Below, piece after piece: positions 1 through 6,678 of a stretch of 9,120 bases of DNA. This stretch comes from Pseudomonadota bacterium (lineage in GTDB: Bacteria; Pseudomonadota; Alphaproteobacteria; Acetobacterales; Acetobacteraceae). A program made the position numbers and the translations under genes. Location of the stretch: contig JAJZVE010000144.1 in the NCBI GenBank assembly GCA_021845835.1, forward strand, positions 1 through 9,120. Reading direction: 5' to 3'. The stretch's first letter is position 1; the number at the start of each line of letters is the position of its first letter. The notes under the pieces are model-generated. The model was not told the origin of the DNA and made no database searches. It was given only the letters and a program-made list of their open reading frames with translations.

Positions 1-275
1 TCGCCGCGCAGGCGGGCCAGGTGCTGCGACAGGTGCGCCTGACGCAGGCCGAGGCGTTCCTCCAGCTCGGTCACCGATGTCTCGCCGCGATGCAGGTGAC
101 AGAGGATCAGCAGCCGGTGTTCGTTGGCGATGGCACGCAGGAACGCCGCCGCCAGCTTCGCCTTGCGGCCCATCCGGTCGGGGTCGACCACGACCTCCGC
201 AGCCGGCCGCGCCGCCGCCGCGCGCGGCCGCCCGCCGCGTCGCCGTGCCGATGCCGTGCCGGGCTCCACTTGCAT
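1..275 (-). CDS. ArsR-family HTH regulator, BigR/SqrR-like (partial, C-terminus outside window)
   Basis: The first 91 codons of a winged-helix repressor are visible; the gene runs off the left edge. I read it by translating the minus strand. ATG at 275 is preceded by GGAAG about 8 nt upstream, and an in-frame stop lies at 324-326. Residues 1-34 are an Ala/Arg-rich extension; residues 35-91 match the start of the ArsR fold. The segment FLRAIANEHRLLILCHL is followed by a recognition region containing SVTELEERLGLRQAHLSQHL. The cysteine at residue 59 (LILCHL) sits where BigR and SqrR carry the first of their two redox-active cysteines (known: C41/C107 in SqrR, C42/C108 in BigR). The ELCVCDL metal site of classical ArsR is absent. 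I infer a DNA-binding sensor, possibly of reactive sulfur. The second cysteine would lie outside the window, so persulfide sensing is unproven. ATG at 173 is an alternative start that would give a normal-length N-terminus. Confidence 0.8.
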   Translation of the reverse strand, partial: MQVEPGTASARRRGGRPRAAAARPAAEVVVDPDRMGRKAKLAAAFLRAIANEHRLLILCHLHRGETSVTELEERLGLRQAHLSQHLARLRG

Positions 276-328
276 TGGCCGCTTCCATGGCTGCGGAGAT
301 CGGAAACCGAGACCAGACGCCGATCACA

Positions 329-364
329 CGCGGCTGGTATAAACCATCCGACACCCGCACTCAT
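329..364 (-). promoter_or_regulatory. Possible promoter of the ArsR-family regulator
   Basis: On the minus strand, ATGAGT (359-364) and TATACC (336-341) are separated by 17 nt, as in a sigma-70 promoter, but match the consensus at only 3/6 and 4/6 positions. The -10-like element lies inside a small palindrome, TGGTATAAACCA (335-346). The predicted transcript would start near 329 and leave a leader of about 54 nt. If the promoter is real, the regulator can be expressed independently of the reductase gene upstream. Confidence 0.3.
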
Positions 365-380
365 AGCATGCGCCGCCGGG

Positions 381-2816
381 TCAGAGCGGGCAGACCCCCG
401 AGGCACATTGCAGATGCGCCAGATCCACCGCCTCGTGCCGCGCCGGCGTCGCGATCGCCGCCACCACCTCGGCGAACCGCTCCGCGGAGACTTCCTCCTC
501 CGGCAGGTATTCGTAGCCGAGCAGGTGGTCCGGACGGTTCGGCAGCACCGCGCAGCACCGCACCTGCGGCTGTTCCGTCAGCACGATGGCGCGGAACCCG
601 TCAAGATCGATGCGGTCGGTGTAGAGCTTCAGCGTGTAGCTCACCTGGTTGCCCTGCGTGGCGCCGATCCAGTACCGCTCCAGCAGGCGCAGCCAGCGGT
701 ATTGCTCCGCCGGCGCCGCTTCCGGCGCCGTCACCAGCCTTTCGTTCAGGCCGAGCTGCATCAGCAGCGGCTGGGTCGGAAAGCCGACGATGCTCATGCC
801 GGGGAAGCTGCGCAGCGTGCGCATCGGATAGCCGCGCGCCTCGTATTCGGCCAGCAGCGGGTCCGATCCGGGCGACCAGCAGCCGTCGTCGTGCCGCACG
901 CCCTTGAACTGCACCCAGCGCAGATATTGCCGCCGCGCCGGCAGATGCGCGCCCTCGGTGACGCCGAACAGCTTGCTGGTGGTGCCGGCCGGCTTGACCG
1001 TCGTGACCGTCACCGGCTCGGCGAGGCCGAGTTCGGCGGCATAGGCCGACCCCTCCTGCTTCGCCGCCGCCGACAGCCGGTCCAGCATGGACCAGAACGG
1101 GGCGGCGCGGGTGTCATCCAGCAGGTCGCGGAAGTCGAGGCCGAAACGCATCCATGCCCATTCGTGCAGCCCGGTGGGGCCGATGCCCATGCGGTTGGTG
1201 CGCGCCACTTCCTGCGCATAGAGCGAGTCCATGCGATTCGCCCGCATCAGGAAGCGCACGCCGAGTCGCACCGCGTCCTCGATGCGCGCATCCCACAGCT
1301 CCGCGACCTGCGGCGGCGCCGCGCCGGGCGCGAACGAGTCGAACGACACCGGACAGGCGAGCAGCGGCGCGAAATCGGCGATCACGCAATAGCCGCCGGT
1401 GACGTGCAGCGTGATCTCGCCGCAAGGGTTGGTGGTGACAGGGAAGCAGGAGGCCGCGGCCTGACGGGACAACTGCGCGATCAGCGACGCCGCGGCATCC
1501 ACCTGATAGCGCGCGCTGCGCAGGTCGCGCCCGTCCTCATGCACCGGCTTGTGCCAGGCGAAGCGGGTGCGATGGTCCTCCAGCCGGTCGCCGTTGATGA
1601 AACCCGGCTCGCCGTTGAAATAGGCGCAGCGGGTGGCTTCCTCGAACACGGCGCCGGCGTGGCGGGCGAGCTGGGTCTGGCGCGCCGGTTCCGCCGCGTC
1701 CGGCTGCAGCAGTTCCCAGAAGGCGCGGTCCACCATCACCGAATGGTTCGCCGTCCACAGCCCGCCTTCCGACTTGGCGCGGACGAAGCGCAGCACGCCG
1801 GGATCGCGCCAGGACTTGGTGGCCATGCGCGCGGCGCGGCGGGCGCCGCCCACCTGCACCTCCATCGACAGGTAATGATCGACCAGCAGCGCCTGCTCCC
1901 AGGGCTGCAGCGTCTCCCCCTCCGGGTCGCGGGCGCGCGCCGGCGCGACGACGCGGCCGATCAGGTGCAGGAAGGCGCGCAGCAGCGACAGCGGCCCCGA
2001 GGCCGGGCGGCCCTGCATGCCGGCGATCGGGCTGCCGCACGGGCGGATCGCCGAGAAGTCGATCAGCAGCGTGCGCTGGCGGGCGCGCCGGAATGCCATC
2101 GCCTCCACCACCTCGACGGCCTTCGCCCAGCCCTCGCGGCTGTCGGCGACGACATGCCGTTCGGCGTCGCGCGGCGCCGCCGCGGGGTCGCTCAGCAGCC
2201 GGGCGGCGAGCAGCGCCTCCGCCGCGGCCAGGTCGCCCATGTCGAGCGTCCCGGCGAAGCGTCGGCGCGCCGCGGCGTCAGCGGGGAAGTCGGGATGGTC
2301 GGGCGACAAATACAGCAGCAGTTCCGGCGCCTCCGCCCAATCGACCGCCATCAGGTCGTCGTCATAGGAGCGGCCGACGCCGGCGCCGTTCAGCAGCAGG
2401 TAGAACTTGGCGAAGGAGGCGATGGCGGTGGCGCAATTGGTGAACACCTCCATATTGCGCCCGACCTGGCCGGGATCGCCGTGCTGCAGGTGCCGCCCGG
2501 ACGTGAGCAATGCGCCGGTGGCGATGGCGTTGCGCAGCCGCGCCTCCTCCAGCGCCGCGGTGGCGCCGCGGCCCGGCCCCAGCAGCGCCATGTTGCCGGC
2601 GGCGACGCGGTCGGCGACCCGGCCGAAGCACTCCGCGTCATCCGGCCGGAACACGGTGCGCCGTGCCACAGCCACCCCCATGCCCGGCTCCAGCGCGCGC
2701 GGCGGCAACTTTGCCTCCCCGAACGCGGCACCCGGCAGCGGGCGAGGACCAGAGGCGGCGACAGACGCGGAACGGGCGAGACGCATCGGCGGGTCCTTGT
2801 CGGCTTGGAACACCAC
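381..2816 (-). CDS. nrdJ: Adenosylcobalamin-dependent ribonucleoside-triphosphate reductase (class II, RTPR type)
   Basis: This gene codes for an 811-residue cytoplasmic enzyme that reduces ribonucleotides to deoxyribonucleotides using a cobalamin-generated thiyl radical, without needing oxygen. RTPR-type signatures seen are SGRHLQHGD (106-114), TNCATA with C128, NPCGEITL (463-470), NRMGIGPTGLHEW (541-553), and a C-terminal CASGVC with C804 and C809. By comparison with the known Lactobacillus leichmannii RTPR cysteines (C119, C408, C419, C731, C736), C465 is the radical cysteine, C128 and C477 the reducing pair, and C804/C809 the CX4C thiol shuttle. N463 and E467 complete the active site. Length is near the family's (about 740 residues) and far below the usual ~1200-residue alphaproteobacterial NrdJ; no ATP-cone is evident. 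The start is ambiguous: ATG 2816 has GGGATGG upstream, while ATG 2786 (801 aa) has AAGGA about 8 nt upstream. The triphosphate substrate is inferred from family type. A 105-nt gap separates it from the regulator downstream. Confidence 0.93.
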   Translation of the reverse strand: MVFQADKDPPMRLARSASVAASGPRPLPGAAFGEAKLPPRALEPGMGVAVARRTVFRPDDAECFGRVADRVAAGNMALLGPGRGATAALEEARLRNAIATGALLTSGRHLQHGDPGQVGRNMEVFTNCATAIASFAKFYLLLNGAGVGRSYDDDLMAVDWAEAPELLLYLSPDHPDFPADAAARRRFAGTLDMGDLAAAEALLAARLLSDPAAAPRDAERHVVADSREGWAKAVEVVEAMAFRRARQRTLLIDFSAIRPCGSPIAGMQGRPASGPLSLLRAFLHLIGRVVAPARARDPEGETLQPWEQALLVDHYLSMEVQVGGARRAARMATKSWRDPGVLRFVRAKSEGGLWTANHSVMVDRAFWELLQPDAAEPARQTQLARHAGAVFEEATRCAYFNGEPGFINGDRLEDHRTRFAWHKPVHEDGRDLRSARYQVDAAASLIAQLSRQAAASCFPVTTNPCGEITLHVTGGYCVIADFAPLLACPVSFDSFAPGAAPPQVAELWDARIEDAVRLGVRFLMRANRMDSLYAQEVARTNRMGIGPTGLHEWAWMRFGLDFRDLLDDTRAAPFWSMLDRLSAAAKQEGSAYAAELGLAEPVTVTTVKPAGTTSKLFGVTEGAHLPARRQYLRWVQFKGVRHDDGCWSPGSDPLLAEYEARGYPMRTLRSFPGMSIVGFPTQPLLMQLGLNERLVTAPEAAPAEQYRWLRLLERYWIGATQGNQVSYTLKLYTDRIDLDGFRAIVLTEQPQVRCCAVLPNRPDHLLGYEYLPEEEVSAERFAEVVAAIATPARHEAVDLAHLQCASGVCPL

Positions 2817-2897
2817 ATATTGGGACCATCCCGCCGATTCACCGCTTCATATAGTTGCGCGCAGCAGCTACGCACTGCCGGCATGCCCGCCGCACCG

Positions 2898-2926
2898 GTC
2901 CCTGGAGGCCCAGGGTTTCCAGGGAC
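2898..2926 (-). repeat. 9-bp perfect inverted repeat (hairpin) in the reductase leader region
   Basis: GTCCCTGGA (2898-2906) and TCCAGGGAC (2918-2926) are exact inverse complements with an 11-nt spacer. A competing inner stem, CCTGG (2901-2905) with CCAGG (2910-2914), could form instead. The repeat is flanked by an imperfect direct repeat, CATGCCCGCCGC (2882-2893) and CATGCACGCCGC (2926-2937), matching at 11 of 12 positions. It lies between the FNR-type box and the reductase start with no T-run after it, so a simple terminator is unlikely. It may be an operator or a leader RNA structure; its role is unknown. Confidence 0.6.
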
Positions 2927-2974
2927 ATGCACGCCGCGACGGGGGCGCGGCGGCGCAGGCGACGCGCGCCGCCA

Positions 2975-2988
2975 TTGATCCAGATCAA
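2975..2988. promoter_or_regulatory. FNR/FixK-type binding site
   Basis: The sequence TTGAT CCAG ATCAA is a perfect match to the FNR-family consensus TTGAT-N4-ATCAA. In alphaproteobacteria such boxes bind FnrL, FixK or related regulators and activate genes under low oxygen. The centre lies about 165 nt upstream of the reductase ATG at 2816, the only gene it could plausibly serve; the plus strand downstream has no gene until 5839. No clear -10 lies at the class II distance (site centred at -41.5) on the minus strand, so the promoter geometry is unresolved. Confidence 0.7.
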
Positions 2989-2991
2989 ACC

Positions 2992-3016
2992 GGCTGCCGC
3001 AAGGGTCGGGGCAGCC
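2992..3016 (-). terminator. Possible weak terminator after the DUF2336 gene
   Basis: GGCTGCC (2992-2998) and GGCAGCC (3010-3016) form a perfect 7-bp stem with an 11-nt loop, 30 nt past the DUF2336 stop codon in its direction of transcription. On the minus strand it is followed by GG and only three T residues, so intrinsic termination would be weak. It directly adjoins the FNR-type box and would insulate the reductase from the upstream operon. Confidence 0.35.
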
Positions 3017-3045
3017 TGCCTGTTTTATCGGCCGCGCCGCGCGGG

Positions 3046-4278
3046 TCATCGGCCGATGTGCTGCAGGAACTCGACCTGCCAGCGCATCTCGTCCGCCGCC
3101 AGGGGGAATGAGCCGCCGACGCTGCCCAGCATCTGCGCCGGGCCGAGCCGGCCCAGCAGTGCCTGCACCGGCGCGGCGCTGCGCATGGAGAATCCTGCCT
3201 GCCACACCAGGCTGACCAGACCCTTGGCGCTGCGCAGCGTCGCGGCGCGTTCCACCGTCGCGGTCGCCACGCCGGCGGCGACTGCCAGCAGCGCCGTGCA
3301 GCGCCGCGCGTCCGCCGCTTCCGCAGCAGCCAGCAGGGCCGCCTCGTCCAGCCGCCCGGCCTCGCGCAGCGCGTGCGCGTGCCGCTCCGCCTGCTCCAGC
3401 GTCTCCTCCGCGGCGGCCGGCGGCGGCGCCTGCAGCCCGCGTTCCTGTACCCGGCGCTGCAGCTCGCGCGTCAGCTCCGGGTCGAGGTCGCCGCGACTGG
3501 CCAGCACGCCGAGCAGCTGCGTGGCCACGATCTCCGACAGCGCCCGCGCCGCCCGCGCCGACAGCGCCGGGCGATGCACCAGCGGGTCGTGCCAGTCCGC
3601 GTGCTCCGCCGCACGCGCGATCAGGGCATCCAGCGTCGCCTCGCGGATCGCGGCCGACGTGTTCGCCAGCAGCGCCGCGATCGCAGCGGTGTCCGCGCTC
3701 GCCGCGATGGCATCGGAGACGGTGGCATGCAGCCCCGGCCGGCGCGCGATCGCGGTGGTGGTCGCCGGGGTCGGGGCATCGGCCAGCAAAGCCAGCAGAT
3801 CGTCCGTGCCGAGCAGTGGCGACAGCCGGATCACCGGCTCGCTCACCGGCACCGCGCTGTCGTGTGCGAGGCGCAGGATCAGCTCGCGCGGCGCCTGCGG
3901 CATTTCGCGCACCACCTCGGCGATCGCGGCACGCACCCGCCCGGCCGCGTCCTCGACCAGCTCGGCCAGCGTCGCCAGCACGTGCTCCGCCATCGCCGAG
4001 CGGTCATGGGACGGCACCCCGGGAATCAGCCGCGCCAGGGTGCGGGCGAGCAGCGTGCGCACGCGCTCATCGTGATCGGCCGCCAGCAGCCGGTGCGCCG
4101 GCGCCGGCGCCGCGGCGTTCATCGCCACCGCCGCGCGGACCACCACCGACGGGTCGGCGGCGAGCGCCTGCAGCAGCGCGGGGGCGGTGTCCGCGGCGGC
4201 GCCGAGACGGACGCGCGTCGCTTCCGTCAGTATATCGAGCGAGGCCGGTTCGCCGGACCCCGCCGCCGCGATGGTCAT
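3046..4278 (-). CDS. DUF2336 (HEAT-like) protein
   Basis: This gene codes for a 410-residue Ala/Leu-rich, all-helical protein that I recognise as DUF2336-like, a family common in alphaproteobacteria and without an established biochemical role. Repeated helical pairs in the style of HEAT repeats are visible, for example around residues 30-55, 66-88, 98-128 and 196-223. A family-like core, EPVIRLSPLLGTDDLLALL, occupies residues 147-165. No signal peptide or membrane segment is seen, so it is probably cytoplasmic and works by protein binding. The ATG at 4278 overlaps the TGA of the upstream diguanylate cyclase (ATGA) and has a strong GGGGAGGG ribosome-binding site, which decides this start over more upstream in-frame codons. 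The tight coupling suggests it acts with, or reads out, the c-di-GMP enzyme. That link is inference from context only. Confidence 0.8.
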   Translation of the reverse strand: MTIAAAGSGEPASLDILTEATRVRLGAAADTAPALLQALAADPSVVVRAAVAMNAAAPAPAHRLLAADHDERVRTLLARTLARLIPGVPSHDRSAMAEHVLATLAELVEDAAGRVRAAIAEVVREMPQAPRELILRLAHDSAVPVSEPVIRLSPLLGTDDLLALLADAPTPATTTAIARRPGLHATVSDAIAASADTAAIAALLANTSAAIREATLDALIARAAEHADWHDPLVHRPALSARAARALSEIVATQLLGVLASRGDLDPELTRELQRRVQERGLQAPPPAAAEETLEQAERHAHALREAGRLDEAALLAAAEAADARRCTALLAVAAGVATATVERAATLRSAKGLVSLVWQAGFSMRSAAPVQALLGRLGPAQMLGSVGGSFPLAADEMRWQVEFLQHIGR

Positions 4279-5705
4279 GCTCCCTCCCCGGGCGGCGAGA
4301 CCTGCCAGCGGCCGCGGCCGGTCCGCTTCACCGCGTACATCGCGTGGTCGGCGCGGCCGAGCAGGGTGTCGATATCCTCGCCAAGTCCGGGCCAGCGCGC
4401 GGCGATGCCGATCGACATGGTCAGGCGCTCGCTTCGACCTTCGGTCAGCGGCGCGAGGTCCTGCGGACAGGCGGCGCGCAGCTGCTCGGCGCGCTCGGCG
4501 GCGGCGAAGGCGTCGGCACCGTCGAGCCAGATCGCGAACTCGTCGCCGCCGAGCCGCGCCACCAGATCGGTCGGCCGCGTGTGGCTGCACAGCAGTTGCG
4601 CGGTGCGGCGCAGCGCCTCGTCGCCGGCGTCGTGGCCGCAGCAGTCGTTCAGCGTCTTGAAGTTGTCGAGATCGATGAACAGCAAAGCGCCCGGCAGCCC
4701 CTCGCGCTCCAGCCGGTCAATATGCCGCGCCAGCTCGTCCATGAAGGCACGGCGGTTGTAGAGGCCGGTGAGCGGGTCGGTGCGCGCCTGCCGCGCCATT
4801 TCGCGCTGGATCGCCTCGTGTTCCAGCACGGTGCGGATCAGCACGCCGGCGGCCAGCACGAGCGCGCGGTCGTCGCCGTCCCAGGGCCGTGCGCCGGCGG
4901 CACGGCACAGCAGCAGCCCGACCTGCTCGCCGAACCGCGTCAATGCCGGGCAGCCCAGCAGCATATGCCCGTCACTCGCCTCGGCGGTGCCCGGCCCGTC
5001 GGCGGCGAGCGCGGTGGCGGCGGCGCTGAGCGACGGGGCGGTCAGCGTGCCGTGGGCATGCAGGACCGTGGGCTGCATGCCATCGCCGATCACGTCCACT
5101 ACGACCGCGGCCTCGGCGGCGGCGGCGTGCGCGAGCGGCGCCAGCGCCGCCCGCATCATGCGCGGCGCCAGCACCTCGGACCGCATGCAGGCCAGGATAT
5201 GCTCGATCACCTGGAAGCGGCGCAGCGCCCCGGCCACCTCCGCCTCGCGCCGCTCCGCCTCGGTCACGTCCCGGCCGACGCCGCGCGCGCCGATCACCGC
5301 GCCGGTCGCGTCGAGCAGCGGCGCGGTGGCGAAGCTGAGGCAGGCGGTGCCGCCGTCCGGCCGCCTGAGCCAGGCGCGGCGGCGGCGCATCGGCGCCGTC
5401 GGGTGGAACGGGTCGAAGCGGCCCTCCTCGCGCGGGTCGGCCAGCAGTTGCGCCGCATTCTGCCCGAGCAGCGTCGCCGCCGGCCAGCCCAGCGCCGGGT
5501 CGGGGGCGAGGAACACGAAACGTCCCTCGGCGTCGGTTTCAAACGCGAGGTCGGCCGCCAGCGTCACCAGATCGCGCCAGCGCTGGCGGCTGTCCAGCAA
5601 CGCACCCTGCAGCGCGTTCGCCGCCGGCAGGAAGCTCACCGGCGCGGACGCCGCCGCCGACGCCGTCGTGCGGTCGCGGTCGGTGAAAGCCGCCTTCTTC
5701 TTCAT
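4275..5705 (-). CDS. Diguanylate cyclase with PAS and GAF-like sensory domains
   Basis: This gene codes for a 476-residue soluble protein that should make c-di-GMP from two GTP. The N-terminal 40 residues look disordered. A PAS domain spans about 40-150 and ends in the typical GVGRDVTEAERREAE linker. A GAF-like domain spans about 165-295, then a short helix leads into the GGDEF domain at about 308-468. In that domain I see TDPLTGLYNRRAF (309-321), LLFIDLDNFKTLND (341-354), an intact GGDEF (386-390), and MSIGIA (430-435). An I-site RPTD (377-380) lies exactly five residues before GGDEF, so product inhibition is expected. There is no EAL or HD-GYP domain and no membrane segment. PAS and GAF ligands cannot be told from sequence; C251 and C267 in the GAF region could be of interest. 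The ATG at 5705 is preceded by GGAGCGAGG. It leads the operon with the DUF2336 gene and diverges from dapD. Confidence 0.92.
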   Translation of the reverse strand: MKKKAAFTDRDRTTASAAASAPVSFLPAANALQGALLDSRQRWRDLVTLAADLAFETDAEGRFVFLAPDPALGWPAATLLGQNAAQLLADPREEGRFDPFHPTAPMRRRRAWLRRPDGGTACLSFATAPLLDATGAVIGARGVGRDVTEAERREAEVAGALRRFQVIEHILACMRSEVLAPRMMRAALAPLAHAAAAEAAVVVDVIGDGMQPTVLHAHGTLTAPSLSAAATALAADGPGTAEASDGHMLLGCPALTRFGEQVGLLLCRAAGARPWDGDDRALVLAAGVLIRTVLEHEAIQREMARQARTDPLTGLYNRRAFMDELARHIDRLEREGLPGALLFIDLDNFKTLNDCCGHDAGDEALRRTAQLLCSHTRPTDLVARLGGDEFAIWLDGADAFAAAERAEQLRAACPQDLAPLTEGRSERLTMSIGIAARWPGLGEDIDTLLGRADHAMYAVKRTGRGRWQVSPPGEGA

Positions 5706-5838
5706 CCGCCTCGCTCCGTCGCCGCCGGCGGCGAGTCTTCATCGAACGTGTAAATGTTGAGTTATCGTCCGGCCGCGGCGCGCGATTGACACCCCGCGGG
5801 CGGCTGCGCATGGTCCGCGCGCTGAAGGAGCAGGCAGA
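5706..5838. other. Divergent intergenic region between the cyclase and dapD
   Basis: This 133-nt gap must carry the promoters of both the minus-strand cyclase operon and the plus-strand dap operon. The dap promoter candidate is given separately. For the cyclase, the AT-richer stretch around 5740-5767 is the likely place, but I could not identify a convincing -35/-10 pair there. No lysine riboswitch could be fitted in such a short leader. Confidence 0.5.
5786..5814 (+). promoter_or_regulatory. Putative sigma-70 promoter of the dap operon
   Basis: A perfect -35 hexamer TTGACA (5786-5791) is followed after 17 nt by CATGGT (5809-5814), a 3/6 match to the -10 consensus, which is common in GC-rich alphaproteobacteria. 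Transcription would start near 5821, leaving a leader of roughly 18 nt that contains the AAGGAG ribosome-binding site (5825-5830) for dapD. Confidence 0.5.
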
Positions 5839-6678
5839 ATGCAGGACGACGTGCGGCACACCATCGAGGCGCTGTGGGACGGCCGCGACTCGCTGCGCGC
5901 CGACAGTGCCGCGCCGGCGGCCCGCGCGGCCGTCGCCCGTGCCCTCGACCTGCTCGACAGCGGCGCCGCGCGCGTCGCCACCCCCGGCCGCGACGGCTGG
6001 ACGGTGAACGAGTGGCTGAAGAAGGCGGTGCTGCTGTCGTTCCGCCTGCAGGACAGCGCGCCGATGCCCGGCCCCGGCGGCGCGCCGGTGTTCGACAAGG
6101 TGCCGATGAAGTTCGCCGGCTGGGACGCGGCCCGCTTCCAGGCCGCCGGCTTCCGCGCGGTGCCCGGCGCGGTGGTGCGGCGCAGCGCCTATGTGGCGCC
6201 CGGCGTCGTGCTGATGCCCTGCTTCGTCAATGTCGGCGCCCATGTCGGCCGCGGCAGCATGATCGACACCTGGGCAACCGTCGGCAGCTGCGCGCAGGTG
6301 GGCGAGAACTGCCACATCTCCGGCGGCGTCGGCCTCGGCGGGGTGCTGGAGCCGCTGCAGGCCGGCCCGGTCATCATCGAGGACGATTGCTTCATCGGCG
6401 CGCGCTCCGAAGTGGTGGAAGGCGTGATCGTCGAGCGCGGCAGCGTGCTGGCGATGGGCGTGTTCCTCTCCGCCACCACCAAGATCGTCGATCGCGAAAC
6501 CGGCGAGGTGTTCACCGGCCGCGTGCCGGCCTATTCGGTCGTGGTGCCCGGCACGCTGCCGGGCCGGCCGCTGCCGAACGGCGCGCCGGGGCCGAACCTC
6601 GCCTGCGCCGTCATCATCAAGCGCGTCGATGCGCGCACCCGCGCCAAGACGTCGCTCAACGATCTGCTGCGCGATTGA
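5839..6678 (+). CDS. dapD: 2,3,4,5-tetrahydropyridine-2,6-dicarboxylate N-succinyltransferase
   Basis: This gene codes for a 279-residue cytoplasmic enzyme that transfers succinate from succinyl-CoA to tetrahydrodipicolinate, the committed step of the succinylase branch to meso-diaminopimelate and lysine. Family members form trimers. The N-terminal helical part (about 1-90) contains [18 protein letters not shown] left-handed beta-helix of hexapeptide repeats follows (about 105-230), with the typical [24 protein letters not shown] and [22 protein letters not shown] stretches. The C-terminus ([16 protein letters not shown], then KTSLNDLLR) is also typical. Length matches the family. ATG 5839 has AAGGAG 8 nt upstream. 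The stop overlaps the dapE start by 4 nt, so the two enzymes that handle successive intermediates are made together. Confidence 0.97.
   Translation: MQDDVRHTIEALWDGRDSLRADSAAPAARAAVARALDLLDSGAARVATPGRDGWTVNEWLKKAVLLSFRLQDSAPMPGPGGAPVFDKVPMKFAGWDAARFQAAGFRAVPGAVVRRSAYVAPGVVLMPCFVNVGAHVGRGSMIDTWATVGSCAQVGENCHISGGVGLGGVLEPLQAGPVIIEDDCFIGARSEVVEGVIVERGSVLAMGVFLSATTKIVDRETGEVFTGRVPAYSVVVPGTLPGRPLPNGAPGPNLACAVIIKRVDARTRAKTSLNDLLRD

Larger units (their letters stand above)
2817..3045. other. Intergenic regulatory region upstream of the reductase
   Basis: This 229-nt gap lies between the end of the DUF2336 gene and the reductase start, both on the minus strand. It holds, in the direction of transcription, a terminator-like inverted repeat, a perfect FNR-type palindrome, a 9-bp hairpin flanked by an imperfect direct repeat, and an AT-rich CTATAT (minus strand, about 2848-2853) that could be a -10 element just ahead of the reductase. 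I could not place a convincing -35. I see no small gene in either strand that has a credible ribosome-binding site and product. Confidence 0.6.

Noticed and set aside
2843..2858. NrdR box near CATATAGTT ahead of the reductase
   Set aside because: Only about half of the 16-bp NrdR palindrome is matched and no second, spaced box is present.
21..2978. A 985-codon open frame on the plus strand opposite the reductase gene
   Set aside because: It is antisense to a reductase with intact catalytic motifs, is dominated by Arg, Ala, Gly, Gln and His, and shows no domain. Long antisense open frames are expected in GC-rich DNA.
2817..3045. Cobalamin riboswitch upstream of the B12-dependent reductase
   Set aside because: The gap contains GGTGCGGCGGGC and GGCAGTGCG fragments that vaguely recall the B12 element, but the conserved GCCACTG B12-box core and the overall architecture are missing.
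3373..5753. Long open frames on the plus strand (3373-4761, 3816-5753) over the cyclase and DUF2336 genes
   Set aside because: They are low-complexity Arg/Ala/Gln-rich translations opposite well-supported genes.
5874..6674. Upstream extension of the dapE frame through dapD as a DapD-DapE fusion or longer DapE
   Set aside because: The extension is an out-of-frame Arg-rich reading of dapD. The family-like DapE sequence begins right at TTG 6675.
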